64,000 bases of DNA from a virus, in IMG/VR virus record IMGVR_UViG_3300025785_000009, positions 62,001 through 126,000 of that record; one strand, 5' to 3'. Made by a program: the position numbers and the translations under genes. This document shows, one piece after another, positions 1 through 7,819 of this stretch (positions are counted from its first letter, which is position 1; the number at the start of each line of letters is the position of its first letter). The notes below the pieces were generated by a model. It searched no databases, was not told the origin of the DNA, and saw nothing but the letters and a program-made list of their open reading frames with translations.

Positions 1-957
1 TTCGCTCTTCTTGTTAATTGGAACGGAACCGTTGTTACCTACTGTTTTACCTTCAGCGTCGTGTGACTTGCTGTACTCTTTACCTGTTGGTTTCTGAGCT
101 GCTTTGCCACCTGGAACGTTTACGTTACCAGACTTGATAGTACCTTCGCCTTTGGTATATTCGTTACTTGCCTTTGTTGGGCTAGTACCGTCTTGATTGC
201 TGTCTGCGCCTTTTGTTCTAACTGGTGTACCACCAAAATCAGCACCTGGACCTACTGGATCTTTGGTATTGATTGAAGTTTTTTTGCCAGCTGCGCCAAC
301 TGCTGTACCTTCGGCTGCGTCGCCTTGACCGCCGTAGATATCGCCAATTTGGTCAACATATTCACGCATTAGTTCAGAAGTTGATTTGATACGGTTAGAT
401 TTAGATTCTTCAGTCTTTTTTGCTTCTTTAGACTCTTCTTCTTTTTCTTCCTCTTCTTCAACTTCTTCTTCGTACATTTCTTCAGCCATTTCTGGTTCTT
501 CACCGTGCTCAGCGCCCATTTCTGGTTCGTTGTGCATAGCTGGCTCTTCGCCGTGACCTTCGTCGCCCATGATTTCGTCAAACTTGGCTAATAGCTCGTC
601 TAACTTGGCATCAATGTTCATTACTTTGTCTTCGATTTCTTCTTCAGCTGGATTGCCTTCGATTTCGTCGTGATCTTCTTCGTCGCCGAATTCTTCTTCG
701 TCGCCGCCTAACTCTAACTCAGCGCCTTCTTCGTCGTCTTCACCCATTGCTTCTTCGGTTCCAACTTCTTTGACCATATCTTCAACCTGATCACCTGCAA
801 CTGCTGGGTGGTCAAAGTTTTCTTCCATAGACTCTTCGTCCATGATAGATTCATATATGTCGCGTGATTTTTCTACTACGATGTCGTGAAATAATTCACG
901 TGCTTTTTGATCTTCATCATTAATGATGTATTCAATTAACTTTTCAAACTTGTTCAT
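1..957 (-). CDS. Acidic prohead-core-like protein, C-terminus beyond window
   Basis: An uninterrupted minus-strand frame runs from an ATG at 957 to base 1, giving at least 319 residues, and its stop lies outside the window. The N-terminus (about 1-40) is a predicted helix containing KARELFHDIVVEK; the middle (about 45-170) is extremely rich in Glu and Asp with long Glu runs; the visible C-terminal part is Gly, Lys, Thr and Asn rich and looks disordered. Its place two genes downstream of the portal matches the T4 order gp20-gp67/68-gp21-gp22, where acidic internal scaffold proteins are encoded. A prohead core role is inferred from position and composition, not from a recognised domain. A late-promoter-like box lies at 990-997. 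Confidence 0.6.
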   Translation of the reverse strand, partial: MNKFEKLIEYIINDEDQKARELFHDIVVEKSRDIYESIMDEESMEENFDHPAVAGDQVEDMVKEVGTEEAMGEDDEEGAELELGGDEEEFGDEEDHDEIEGNPAEEEIEDKVMNIDAKLDELLAKFDEIMGDEGHGEEPAMHNEPEMGAEHGEEPEMAEEMYEEEVEEEEEKEEESKEAKKTEESKSNRIKSTSELMREYVDQIGDIYGGQGDAAEGTAVGAAGKKTSINTKDPVGPGADFGGTPVRTKGADSNQDGTSPTKASNEYTKGEGTIKSGNVNVPGGKAAQKPTGKEYSKSHDAEGKTVGNNGSVPINKKSE

Positions 958-989
958 AAGAAACCCCTTAAAAATATAGCTTTGTTAGT

Positions 990-997
990 TATTTACT
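990..997 (-). promoter_or_regulatory. Late-promoter-like box AGTAAATA
   Basis: On the minus strand AGTAAATA matches six of eight positions of the T4 late promoter TATAAATA. It lies about 33 bases upstream of the start of the acidic protein. A T4-type late sigma factor is encoded in this window, so this class of promoter is expected. Confidence 0.45.
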
Positions 998-1068
998 AAA
1001 GTACGTATATTTCTGGGGTTAAATGGGTATATTTTGAGGTGTTTTACAGATTTATTACAGAAAACTGC

Positions 1069-1299
1069 TTATAATCCAGCAAGAGCACCGGCTTCGGGTG
1101 CAGGTTGATATTGTTTGGCTACTGCTTCCAACTTCTTTTCGTGTTCCAATTTACGAACGTCGTGACTTTTTCTCAGCCGATTTAGGTGTGCCAATGTCAG
1201 TCGGGTTTTACGGCTATCTGACATTTTAAGAGTACTTTGATCGCTCTTTTCGTCGTAATAGCCCTCTGGTGCTGGGTCAAACAATTCCATAATATTCAT
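1069..1299 (-). CDS. Small conserved phage protein next to the portal gene
   Basis: A 76-residue protein beginning MNIMELFDPAPEG. I chose the ATG at 1299 rather than the upstream in-frame start at 1419, because the longer version would run into the 3' end of the portal gene and its extra 40 residues are low-complexity antisense of the portal's Gly/Pro tail. The second half is basic and helical, with many Arg and Lys residues and no cysteines. It lies between gp20 and the acidic core-like protein, where T4-like phages often carry small prohead genes. No specific function is recognised. GTTAAATA lies only five bases before the ATG. Confidence 0.65.
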   Translation of the reverse strand: MNIMELFDPAPEGYYDEKSDQSTLKMSDSRKTRLTLAHLNRLRKSHDVRKLEHEKKLEAVAKQYQPAPEAGALAGL

Positions 1300-1321
1300 A
1301 TGAGTATTTAACCCTTTTTGA

Positions 1322-3034
1322 TTAAATTGGGCTAGCTGAACCGGCTGGACCACCAGGTGCGCCGCCGGCAGCTGGTATTGCTCCGCCTGTAGGACCGGCT
1401 CCAGCTGGTGTTGGGCCACCTGCTGTGTCAGGACCTAGACCTTCTAAATCAGCACTTACACCACCGGGGCTAATGCCTACACTACGCAATCCAGGTGCAT
1501 CTGGCTGTGCCAAATCTGTGTCGCCACGTTCTTCGGCCCAGGCCTGTTCATTTTCACTGATTTCTTGTTCGGTCATACCTAGATAACGTTTCATTAACCA
1601 ACGTTTGCTAAAATAAGGCAATGGTTCCAGCTGTGTAAATGTAGCAATACGAGCTGAGTCAATGTCGGCTTGACGATACTGTGCAAAGTTTTGTGGTTCG
1701 TTGAACGACAAATCAAACAACGATCCATCAATGTTGAAACCTCTCCAACGCATAAACAGTTTGAATTCCGAATCCAACTTGTCGGCAACCATGGCTTGCA
1801 AGCGTTGGCAATATTGGTTAAATCGCCATTCCTGAATGAGTGCTGTACCCACGCGACCATCTGTGTATGCTTGACTACCATCCTCGGCAGTGGTTGGTAA
1901 GTAGCTGCTTGGAATACGCAAACCGCGGAATAATTTATTAGTAAAGAATCGCAAGTCGGTGATTTCGCCCAGGTTGCTACCGCCCGGCAATACGTCCACG
2001 CTGGATCCACGGCTATCGGCTGTTTGTGGGAAAAAATAATCTTCGTTTGTACTCAAGGGATTGTAAGTGGCATCCATCATTGTGGCTCCACCGTTACCAG
2101 TTTGTGTGGGAATACGGCGTTGGTGAATTTCGTTTTTGATACGTTCAACAAATGCCATGGCCATATGACTTGGCATATTACCCACGTCAATTTTGAACAC
2201 ACGACGCTCTGGAGCACGTTGCACACGATAGATAATGATACTGTCTTCTAAGAGTTCTTTCTGCTTAAACACTTTAAAAATGTTTTCCAACACCGAGTTA
2301 CCAAATGGCCAATACACATCCAGGCCTTCAGTCAAGCTGATGTGCATCACGTGTTCAGCATTGATAGCAGCTTCGTTTTTAGCGTGACTAAAACGTGAGC
2401 CACCACCAAATGGGCTTTGTGGTTGTACATAAGCGCCTGATGGGCCACCCACCTGTGGGTGATTCGTATAGGTATCTGTTGTGGCCACTGCGGTAACTGT
2501 TAGGTTTTGAAAGTTAGGGTTGATATCTTTGATCAAGTACTGCTCGGGCTTTTTGCCTTCGCCTTCGTTGACAATAACTTTAGTAACTTTGGACATTTCG
2601 GTCCAGTACAGTTTAAAGTTTTCTGGGTCTCGAATAAACACTTGATCGCCGTACTTGAACACGTTGCGAACAATTTTGAATATGCGTCTGTTGAACTCGT
2701 TAAGTGCTACCCATTGTTGCAGTTGCTCTTTGATGATGTTGACTTCGTTGTCGCTGGGTTGTTCTTTGTATTTGATTGTAAATGCTGTGTTATTTTCTAA
2801 ATTCTTTTGAGTACAGAATTCAGCTAGAATGTCCAAAGCTGCATTGACTTCGGAATCCATATCCATTTGTTCGTACTGATTGTAACGTTCAACACGATTT
2901 GGTTGCCCGGTGTAAACTTCCGGCAATTGACTTTGATAGTTGCGATAGCCAGCATCTGGCAGACGACCACCACCTAAAGGACTGATATTACTGGGTAAGT
3001 TACTGGTTTTAAAGTATTTTTTCCAACCGGCCAT
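1322..3034 (-). CDS. 20: Portal vertex protein (gp20-like)
   Basis: A 570-residue protein, slightly longer than T4 gp20 (524), with the portal pattern: a short N-terminal segment, a helix-rich section with VNAALDILAEF around residues 60-75, a central section with FGNSVLENIFKVFKQ and then RAPERRVFKIDVGNM, the latter typical of T4-type portals, and a conserved NKLFRGLRIPSSYL near 360-375. The last ~65 residues are a low-complexity Gly/Pro/Ala tail. The portal forms the dodecameric ring for DNA packaging and tail attachment. The gene is read after a late-promoter-like box and before two small prohead-type genes, as in T4. Confidence 0.95.
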   Translation of the reverse strand: MAGWKKYFKTSNLPSNISPLGGGRLPDAGYRNYQSQLPEVYTGQPNRVERYNQYEQMDMDSEVNAALDILAEFCTQKNLENNTAFTIKYKEQPSDNEVNIIKEQLQQWVALNEFNRRIFKIVRNVFKYGDQVFIRDPENFKLYWTEMSKVTKVIVNEGEGKKPEQYLIKDINPNFQNLTVTAVATTDTYTNHPQVGGPSGAYVQPQSPFGGGSRFSHAKNEAAINAEHVMHISLTEGLDVYWPFGNSVLENIFKVFKQKELLEDSIIIYRVQRAPERRVFKIDVGNMPSHMAMAFVERIKNEIHQRRIPTQTGNGGATMMDATYNPLSTNEDYFFPQTADSRGSSVDVLPGGSNLGEITDLRFFTNKLFRGLRIPSSYLPTTAEDGSQAYTDGRVGTALIQEWRFNQYCQRLQAMVADKLDSEFKLFMRWRGFNIDGSLFDLSFNEPQNFAQYRQADIDSARIATFTQLEPLPYFSKRWLMKRYLGMTEQEISENEQAWAEERGDTDLAQPDAPGLRSVGISPGGVSADLEGLGPDTAGGPTPAGAGPTGGAIPAAGGAPGGPAGSASPI

Positions 3035-3057
3035 ATGTGTATTCTCTGTTTATGCTA

Positions 3058-3065
3058 TATTTACC
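3058..3065 (-). promoter_or_regulatory. Late-promoter-like box GGTAAATA
   Basis: Minus-strand GGTAAATA agrees with the T4 late promoter TATAAATA at six of eight positions and lies 23 bases upstream of the portal ATG. The spacing allows a short leader. The call rests on motif and position only. Confidence 0.4.
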
Positions 3066-3070
3066 GTACG

Positions 3071-5758
3071 TTATGCTGTTGCGTACAAGATCTTTTCCGA
3101 AGTTGAGTGCTGTGCTTCCGAAACTCGTACCAAACGATTTACAGCGTCAATCAATTCATCCATTCCCGGCAAACGACCATTGATCAACGGAGTAACCAAT
3201 TCATCACGTCCGCCTTCGGCCAATTTCATACTGGTTCCACCCGGGGTGGCTTTGACAAATGCACCGGTAGCAGCACCACCGTGATTACCTTGGTTAGCAT
3301 AGGTATTAGTAATGCTAGACAATTTTGAACCGTAGTCGGGATCTGTAGCATAACCAGTGGCGGCTTGTGCTTTGATAGCATCGTCGATGTTTGTGGCTGC
3401 CAACACTCCTTTGTAACGACCATTTTTTTGCAGGAACTCCACATAGTCTTTGGCTGAATCTTCTACTTTGTCGTATGCACGGAATTTTTGCATAACATTG
3501 ACCATGCCTACACCTTTGACAAACTCCTTGGTCATTACTTCAGCTACAGGACCAGTCCAGCTGGCATCGGCTTTGATACCAAACGCATTGTTGCCGGCCA
3601 TGTGTTTGCCGTAGCCAGTTTCCAAGCTGGTTTGAGACGCTCCCAGTTTGCCTATCACTTCGGGGTTGGCTACACCGGCCTTTTTGGCGGCTTCGGTGAT
3701 AGAAGCTTGCATCTTGGCATAGTACTCGTTGCTCTTGCCAACGAAAGGTGTTTGAGCAGCTTTTGTTTTTTCTTCAGCGGCTGGACCTGTTTCTCTGCCG
3801 TGCTCTTTGAGATATTCTGTTTCTTTTTTGACACGCTCTTCTTTGATGTCTTCAATATCTTGTCCAAAAATTCCCTTCAAGATACTGCCAAATGCACCCA
3901 TGGTCAATTTGTCAAGTATAGTGCCCACCCATTCAACTACTCGTGCAAGTCCCGATTCCATTTTTTCCCAAAAGTCCATTACTTTCCAGTTGGCTTCATC
4001 TTGCTTGTTGGTCACGTCATTGAATTCTTTAACATACTTGCTCATGGTTTTTAAAATCTGAGCAGTAACTTCGCTGAACTTGCTCAATTGAGGCAGCACC
4101 ATTTCTTGTATATCCAACGCCAATTGCTGAGCTGCTTTGGAGGCATCAATGGTGCTTGTAGTCAAGTCGTCAGTGGACGCCTGCTGTTGATTTACTAGGT
4201 CTTTGCCAGTTTCAACAGCGTCTTTGGTATAGGTATTTGATTGATTTAATACGTCAAGTTGAGCTTTGTTTACATTGGCGATTGTGCCGCCTGCGGCCAT
4301 ACCAGCCACAGCAAAATCTTTCTGTGCCAACACACTTTTCTTGATTTGATCGCCGTATTTTGCATTCAAGTCAGCATTGGTTTTTGTTGTTAGATTGTTG
4401 TTGTCCAACAATCGTTTTTGTTCTTCGCCTTTTTCTTTTGCGCCGGCTACTGTGGCTTCGTATATGGCACCTTCTTTGTTGATAACTTCGCCAAACGCCA
4501 CACGATCTCTAAGATTCTTGCGTTCTTGCTCTGTGGCTGTTGCCATTGCGGCATTGATAGCAGCACGTTGCTCAGGAGTTTTCTTGGCCATTTCAATTTG
4601 GAAAGCCAGTACTGCATTTTCCTGTTGTACTTGAGCCACTTTCTTTTTGGCGTCTTCGCCAGTAATGGCAGCAATTATTCTTAAATTTTCTGCGTATTTT
4701 TGAGTTTCTTCTGCGACTGCCTTGTCACCGACTTTGCCACCAGCACTCTGGCGCATCTGTGCAATTACATCTGCTGTCAGGCTGGCCTGTTCTTCAAACC
4801 CGTAACCCAGTTTTAACAGTTGATCTGTGATGCCAGTGTCTTTCATGACCTTGCCAACACGACCCATTTGTTTAGCGCCTTCGGTTACACCCAGTCCACT
4901 GGCTGCCAACTTTTCAGCATTTTGCGACATGACCTCGCTAAACTGTTTGACTGTTAGTCCAGCTTGTCCAGCCGACTGTCGCATACCGGTCATACCATCA
5001 GCAAACAAACCACCAGACGCAGATATTTTGTTGAAAGCCGCAACTGTTTGTTCGGCTTCTTTGACCATGTAGTTTACATAGAATTTGGATACTGCAGCAG
5101 CCGCATCGCCCAACCCGGCAATAGCAGGACCTGCAACGGCAGCCACTTTGGCAACCATACCAACTGGGCCAGGAACTGCAGAAAATGCTGTGCCAACAGC
5201 ACCCACTGTGTTGCCTAGAGCATCAATTCCGCCTTTGGCACCATCAATGGCGCCTTCCATCAAACCACCAGCTAGACTAAATGCACTAGATCCGTCTTGT
5301 AAACCTTTGGCAAAATTGCCAGCTGTTCTGGCAGCCGCACTTACTACAGACTTGGTAAAATTGGTCAAACCTTCAACGGTGGCTGTACGTGCGACATTTT
5401 CGCGCTGTACTGTGGCTGTGGCTTCACGTTGTTGTGTTAGTTGTTCTTTTAATGCGTGTGCCTGATCTTTGGCTGCATCATCTAGATCGTCAAAAGAATC
5501 CTCAATTTCTTCAATCTTTTTATCAAGCGACTCAATTTGGTAGCTTAAATCTTGAAATTTCTTTTGACCGGTAACCAGAGACTTGGTTACGCTGCCCCAG
5601 GTATTGGTATTGTCTTTGAGTTGTTTAAAAAACTTTTGTAAGTCAGCTGGGTTCATTGCAGCGGTTGAAGCAGTTGCACCACCGGTACCACTGCCACCGC
5701 CAGACAAGGCTTTGCTAATAGCTGCTGCTAGCCGGTCGTAATCAATATTATCATTCAT
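3071..5758 (-). CDS. Tape-measure-like tail protein with C-terminal glucosaminidase domain
   Basis: An 895-residue protein. Residues about 50-125 form a charged coiled coil; about 140-240 are Ala/Gly-rich hydrophobic stretches that can form membrane-active helices; the middle is Gln/Ala/Lys-rich helix, as in tail length tape measures. Residues about 680-820 resemble the FlgJ/LytD-type glucosaminidase family, with GASQTSLETGYGKHMAGNN (probable catalytic Glu near 709) and a matching YDKVEDSAKDYVEFL segment. It could set tail length and locally cut peptidoglycan during DNA entry. T4 gp29 (590 residues) lacks such a domain. It lies upstream of gp20 in the same direction, with its own late-promoter-like box at 5806-5813. 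Confidence 0.75.
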   Translation of the reverse strand: MNDNIDYDRLAAAISKALSGGGSGTGGATASTAAMNPADLQKFFKQLKDNTNTWGSVTKSLVTGQKKFQDLSYQIESLDKKIEEIEDSFDDLDDAAKDQAHALKEQLTQQREATATVQRENVARTATVEGLTNFTKSVVSAAARTAGNFAKGLQDGSSAFSLAGGLMEGAIDGAKGGIDALGNTVGAVGTAFSAVPGPVGMVAKVAAVAGPAIAGLGDAAAAVSKFYVNYMVKEAEQTVAAFNKISASGGLFADGMTGMRQSAGQAGLTVKQFSEVMSQNAEKLAASGLGVTEGAKQMGRVGKVMKDTGITDQLLKLGYGFEEQASLTADVIAQMRQSAGGKVGDKAVAEETQKYAENLRIIAAITGEDAKKKVAQVQQENAVLAFQIEMAKKTPEQRAAINAAMATATEQERKNLRDRVAFGEVINKEGAIYEATVAGAKEKGEEQKRLLDNNNLTTKTNADLNAKYGDQIKKSVLAQKDFAVAGMAAGGTIANVNKAQLDVLNQSNTYTKDAVETGKDLVNQQQASTDDLTTSTIDASKAAQQLALDIQEMVLPQLSKFSEVTAQILKTMSKYVKEFNDVTNKQDEANWKVMDFWEKMESGLARVVEWVGTILDKLTMGAFGSILKGIFGQDIEDIKEERVKKETEYLKEHGRETGPAAEEKTKAAQTPFVGKSNEYYAKMQASITEAAKKAGVANPEVIGKLGASQTSLETGYGKHMAGNNAFGIKADASWTGPVAEVMTKEFVKGVGMVNVMQKFRAYDKVEDSAKDYVEFLQKNGRYKGVLAATNIDDAIKAQAATGYATDPDYGSKLSSITNTYANQGNHGGAATGAFVKATPGGTSMKLAEGGRDELVTPLINGRLPGMDELIDAVNRLVRVSEAQHSTSEKILYATA

Positions 5759-5784
5759 CTTTTAAACACCAGGGTATTTTTACC

Positions 5785-5792
5785 TATAAATA
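5785..5792 (+). promoter_or_regulatory. Late promoter TATAAATA for the gp26-like gene
   Basis: An exact match to the T4 late promoter TATAAATA, 32 bases before the ATG of the gp26-like gene. It is the best match of its class in the window. It overlaps the leader of the opposite-strand promoter at 5806-5813. Confidence 0.7.
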
Positions 5793-5805
5793 TAGTTATA
5801 TCAAT

Positions 5806-5813
5806 TATTTATG
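5806..5813 (-). promoter_or_regulatory. Late-promoter-like box CATAAATA for the tape-measure-like gene
   Basis: Minus-strand CATAAATA matches seven of eight positions of the T4 late consensus and lies about 47 bases upstream of the ATG at 5758. Because it points towards the plus-strand box at 5785-5792, the two transcripts would overlap at their 5' ends. Confidence 0.55.
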
Positions 5814-5824
5814 GGAATTAAAAT

Positions 5825-6664
5825 ATGGATACAAAACCTAACAATCCGTTGTCAAAGCACTTTAGAAAACCTGTTATGCACATCAGATTGCCAAGCGACG
5901 GTAAATTCTGGGCAGAAAACAGTTTAGATTTACCAGTTACTGGAGAAATACCAGTGTACCCAATGACTGCCGGCGACGAAATCACCCTTAAGACACCAGA
6001 TGCACTACTAAACGGCGCCGGCGTTGTCAGTGTGATCCAGAGCTGTTGCCCCAGCATTGTTGATGCTTGGAAAATGCCCAGTATTGACGTTGATACTGTG
6101 TTAATAGCTATCCGTATGGCCAGCTACGGCAATGCCATGACCATTTCAACCAAATGCCCCAGTTGCGGCGAAAATCACGAATACAACGTTGATCTGTCAG
6201 GCCTGATCTCAAAAGTCAAAAGCCCCGATTATAGTCAACCGGTTGAATTTGAAGATCTTAAAATTTACACCAAACCACAGATTTACTTCAGTGTTACTGC
6301 CAGTAATTTGGTACAGTACGAAGAACAGCGTATTCTACAAACCATCAACAGTACCAACGAAGACGAAGATGTGCGTAATGCCAAATTGGCAGCCAGTATG
6401 AAAAAACTGCTAGCATTAGCCAATGAGTTATTGGTCAACAGCACCGACTATATCGAACTCAGCGACGGTACACGAGTGAGCGACCGCGAGCATATCAAAG
6501 AATTTTATGCCAATGCCGACGGACGTGTTACCAAATTGTTAGAAACTCGTTTGTCAGAAATGGCCAAAGAAGGTGCATTGCCCTTAACCAAATTGAGTTG
6601 CACCGGCTGTAAAAACGAATACGAAACACCTCTAGAGTTTGACTACTCAACTTTTTTCGCGTAA
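5825..6664 (+). CDS. 26: Baseplate hub protein, gp26-like, with a Cys4 zinc-ribbon pattern
   Basis: A 279-residue protein resembling the T4 gp26-type baseplate family: an N-terminal beta region with MHIRLPSDGKFW and the conserved MTAGDEITLKTPDALLNG. Two CxxC pairs, at residues 111-114 (CPSCGENH) and 259-262 (CTGCKNEY), could form one zinc site bridging the middle and the C-terminus. T4 gp26 (208 residues) is part of the hub assembly pathway. The gene starts with ATG 32 bases after a consensus late promoter, and a small gene follows six bases after its stop. Family assignment is fairly firm; the zinc site is inferred from the cysteines. Confidence 0.75.
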   Translation: MDTKPNNPLSKHFRKPVMHIRLPSDGKFWAENSLDLPVTGEIPVYPMTAGDEITLKTPDALLNGAGVVSVIQSCCPSIVDAWKMPSIDVDTVLIAIRMASYGNAMTISTKCPSCGENHEYNVDLSGLISKVKSPDYSQPVEFEDLKIYTKPQIYFSVTASNLVQYEEQRILQTINSTNEDEDVRNAKLAASMKKLLALANELLVNSTDYIELSDGTRVSDREHIKEFYANADGRVTKLLETRLSEMAKEGALPLTKLSCTGCKNEYETPLEFDYSTFFA

Positions 6665-6669
6665 GGCTC

Positions 6670-6888
6670 TTGACTTTATCGCACCAGGAAGTGGTTGATC
6701 TAATTGATCGTTACGAAAAAGATACAAGAGCCATAAAAGAAGAAGCACTGAGATTGAGTTGGCATATGAGAGGTGGGCTCACATATGAAGATGCCATGGC
6801 GTTGAGTCCTGAAGAACGAGAAATCATTGCTCAAATAGTCAAAGAAAATATGAAAGTTACTAAAGAATCGGGGTTACCATTCTTTTAA
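6670..6888 (+). CDS. Small hub-assembly protein (gp51-like by position)
   Basis: A 72-residue, mostly helical, charged protein beginning at a TTG codon six bases after the preceding stop; no in-frame ATG lies upstream, so translation is probably coupled to the gp26-like gene. It ends with GLPFF and has no cysteines or membrane segments. Small partners of this size beside gp26 in T4-like phages are hub assembly factors such as gp51, or tape-measure chaperones. The functional call is by position only. Tandem terminator-like hairpins follow its stop. Confidence 0.55.
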   Translation: MTLSHQEVVDLIDRYEKDTRAIKEEALRLSWHMRGGLTYEDAMALSPEEREIIAQIVKENMKVTKESGLPFF

Positions 6889-6942
6889 GATTAGCTACGC
6901 TAATCTATTTCTTTCACTTCGTTCAGAAATGTTTTTCTTCTT
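6889..6942 (+). terminator. Tandem terminator-like hairpins after the gp26-like operon
   Basis: The first hairpin has a 7-bp stem GATTAGC/GCTAATC with a three-base loop (6889-6905), followed by TATTTCTTT. The second pairs ATTTCT with AGAAAT (6907-6930) and is followed by GTTTTTCTTC. Together they would end transcription of the two hub genes. Confidence 0.5.
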
Positions 6943-7131
6943 TGATGTTTTTCAGTATTATCCAGATTAATTGGTCACACTTTGCCCGCTCAGGGCAAAG
7001 TATAGATCTGTAGCATTATCCGAGTAGCACAGTCACTTAGCGTTACACCATTACAGAGGCGGTTGTCCGGTACCTCGAGATGCGTCTTTTACAACGGCGG
7101 TCAATATCAAATACGCTAACATTCAATACCA

Positions 7132-7159
7132 ACGTGTGCTATCACTAGCACGTCTTTTT
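7132..7159 (+). terminator. Terminator-like hairpin with T-run
   Basis: GTGCTA and TAGCAC pair around a four-base TCAC loop, with wobble extension on both sides, and GTCTTTTT follows directly. This is a plausible Rho-independent terminator for a plus-strand transcript from the preceding structured region. Confidence 0.5.
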
Positions 7160-7360
7160 AGCCTTATATAATCTTCAAACAATCAAACCGCGGCAATTAG
7201 CGATCTTCGTCCTGTTAAGGATAGTGATTGAGCACTTGCTACAGCGGCAAGATTTCCGTCCCTCTTGTCATCGAGTTGTCGTAGGCACACGTGTTTAGCC
7301 TGTGCGAGCCATTACTGTATAATATTGGGTTTTAATGCATTTAGACTTGTTGTCTGAAGA

Positions 7361-7789
7361 TTATATCTTGTTGATAATGTGTGAGCCGTGTACACGAACC
7401 TGTATGTGTCCGTTATAATAATTTGTTGTTTCTAACACTTTGCGTGAAAATTGTTCCCTTGCTTCGATGTAGCTGCATTCAGCTTTGCTTCGACAATAAT
7501 ACAGTATTTCTCTTGTAAAATTTTCTTCGCCCAGTTCAGCCACATCCTTGTTTAATTCCGTATTCGAGCCATAATATGTTTGCCAGTCTGAATCTATTTT
7601 TCCCTTGATTTTTTTACGTTTCTTTTTGCCATTTTTTAGTTTGACCATTCGGTAAGTGGTCTTGCTAAACTTGGCCAATTTTTTTCCAACATACATCCTG
7701 CCGGTCAGCTTATTTGTAATCAAATAAACAAAACCAACACAGTCTTCGGGTAGAGTTTCTACAAGGGAGTTCTCGAAAAGCCAGGTCAT
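7361..7789 (-). CDS. GIY-YIG endonuclease-like protein (SegE-type)
   Basis: A 142-residue protein with the GIY-YIG signature near the N-terminus: GFVYLITN (19-26) and RMYVGKK (31-37). A Lys-rich stretch follows (about 42-65), then DWQTYYGS and an EENFTREIL segment with the family's helix and downstream Glu. It resembles the single-domain phage GIY-YIG proteins called SegE-like, some of which are free-standing homing endonucleases. No second DNA-binding module is visible. It is the last gene of the gp55-gp47-radical SAM-gp46 operon, 30 bases after the preceding gene. A homing role is not shown; a repair nuclease is also possible. Confidence 0.75.
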   Translation of the reverse strand: MTWLFENSLVETLPEDCVGFVYLITNKLTGRMYVGKKLAKFSKTTYRMVKLKNGKKKRKKIKGKIDSDWQTYYGSNTELNKDVAELGEENFTREILYYCRSKAECSYIEAREQFSRKVLETTNYYNGHIQVRVHGSHIINKI

Positions 7790-7819
7790 TCATGCTTAGT
7801 TATCATCGTAACAAGAATG

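Larger units (their letters stand above)
6889..7360. other. 472-bp non-coding region with several hairpins, possible structured RNA
   Basis: No convincing coding frame is present. Besides the tandem terminators at the start, there is a perfect 9-bp hairpin ACTTTGCCC/GGGCAAAGT with a five-base loop (6979-7001) that lacks a following T-run. Nested pairings follow: TTAGCGT (7037-7043) with ACGCTAA (7113-7119), enclosing GTTGT (7062-7066) with ACAAC (7091-7095). A T-tailed hairpin closes this part at about 7132-7159. The final 200 bases (7160-7360) hold shorter inverted repeats but nothing nameable. I looked for tRNA T-arms and a hammerhead core and found neither. Confidence 0.4.

Noticed and set aside
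369-581. 70-residue Lys-rich minus-strand ORF
   Set aside because: An alternative frame of the acidic protein's Glu repeat; the 319-codon frame through the same DNA is the real gene.
1069-1419. 116-residue version of the small gene next to the portal
   Set aside because: The first 40 residues overlap the portal's 3' end and are antisense-free low-complexity Gln/Leu/Pro; the ATG at 1299 lies after the portal stop and begins a conserved-looking sequence.
3488-4054. 188-residue plus-strand ORF opposite the tape-measure-like gene
   Set aside because: Overlaps a gene with a clear domain on the minus strand; Phe/Cys-rich composition typical of antisense of Lys/Glu-rich helices.
6979-7001. Strong hairpin as a terminator
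   Set aside because: The 9-bp stem is perfect but no T-run follows on either strand, so it is listed only as structure.
7311-7323. TATAAT on the plus strand in the non-coding region
   Set aside because: No acceptable -35 box at 16-18 bases and no plus-strand gene follows; probably chance in AT-rich DNA.
6889-7360. tRNA, tmRNA or hammerhead ribozyme in the gene-free region
   Set aside because: No T-arm consensus, no acceptor stem with anticodon arm, and no CTGATGA...GAAA core could be placed on either strand.
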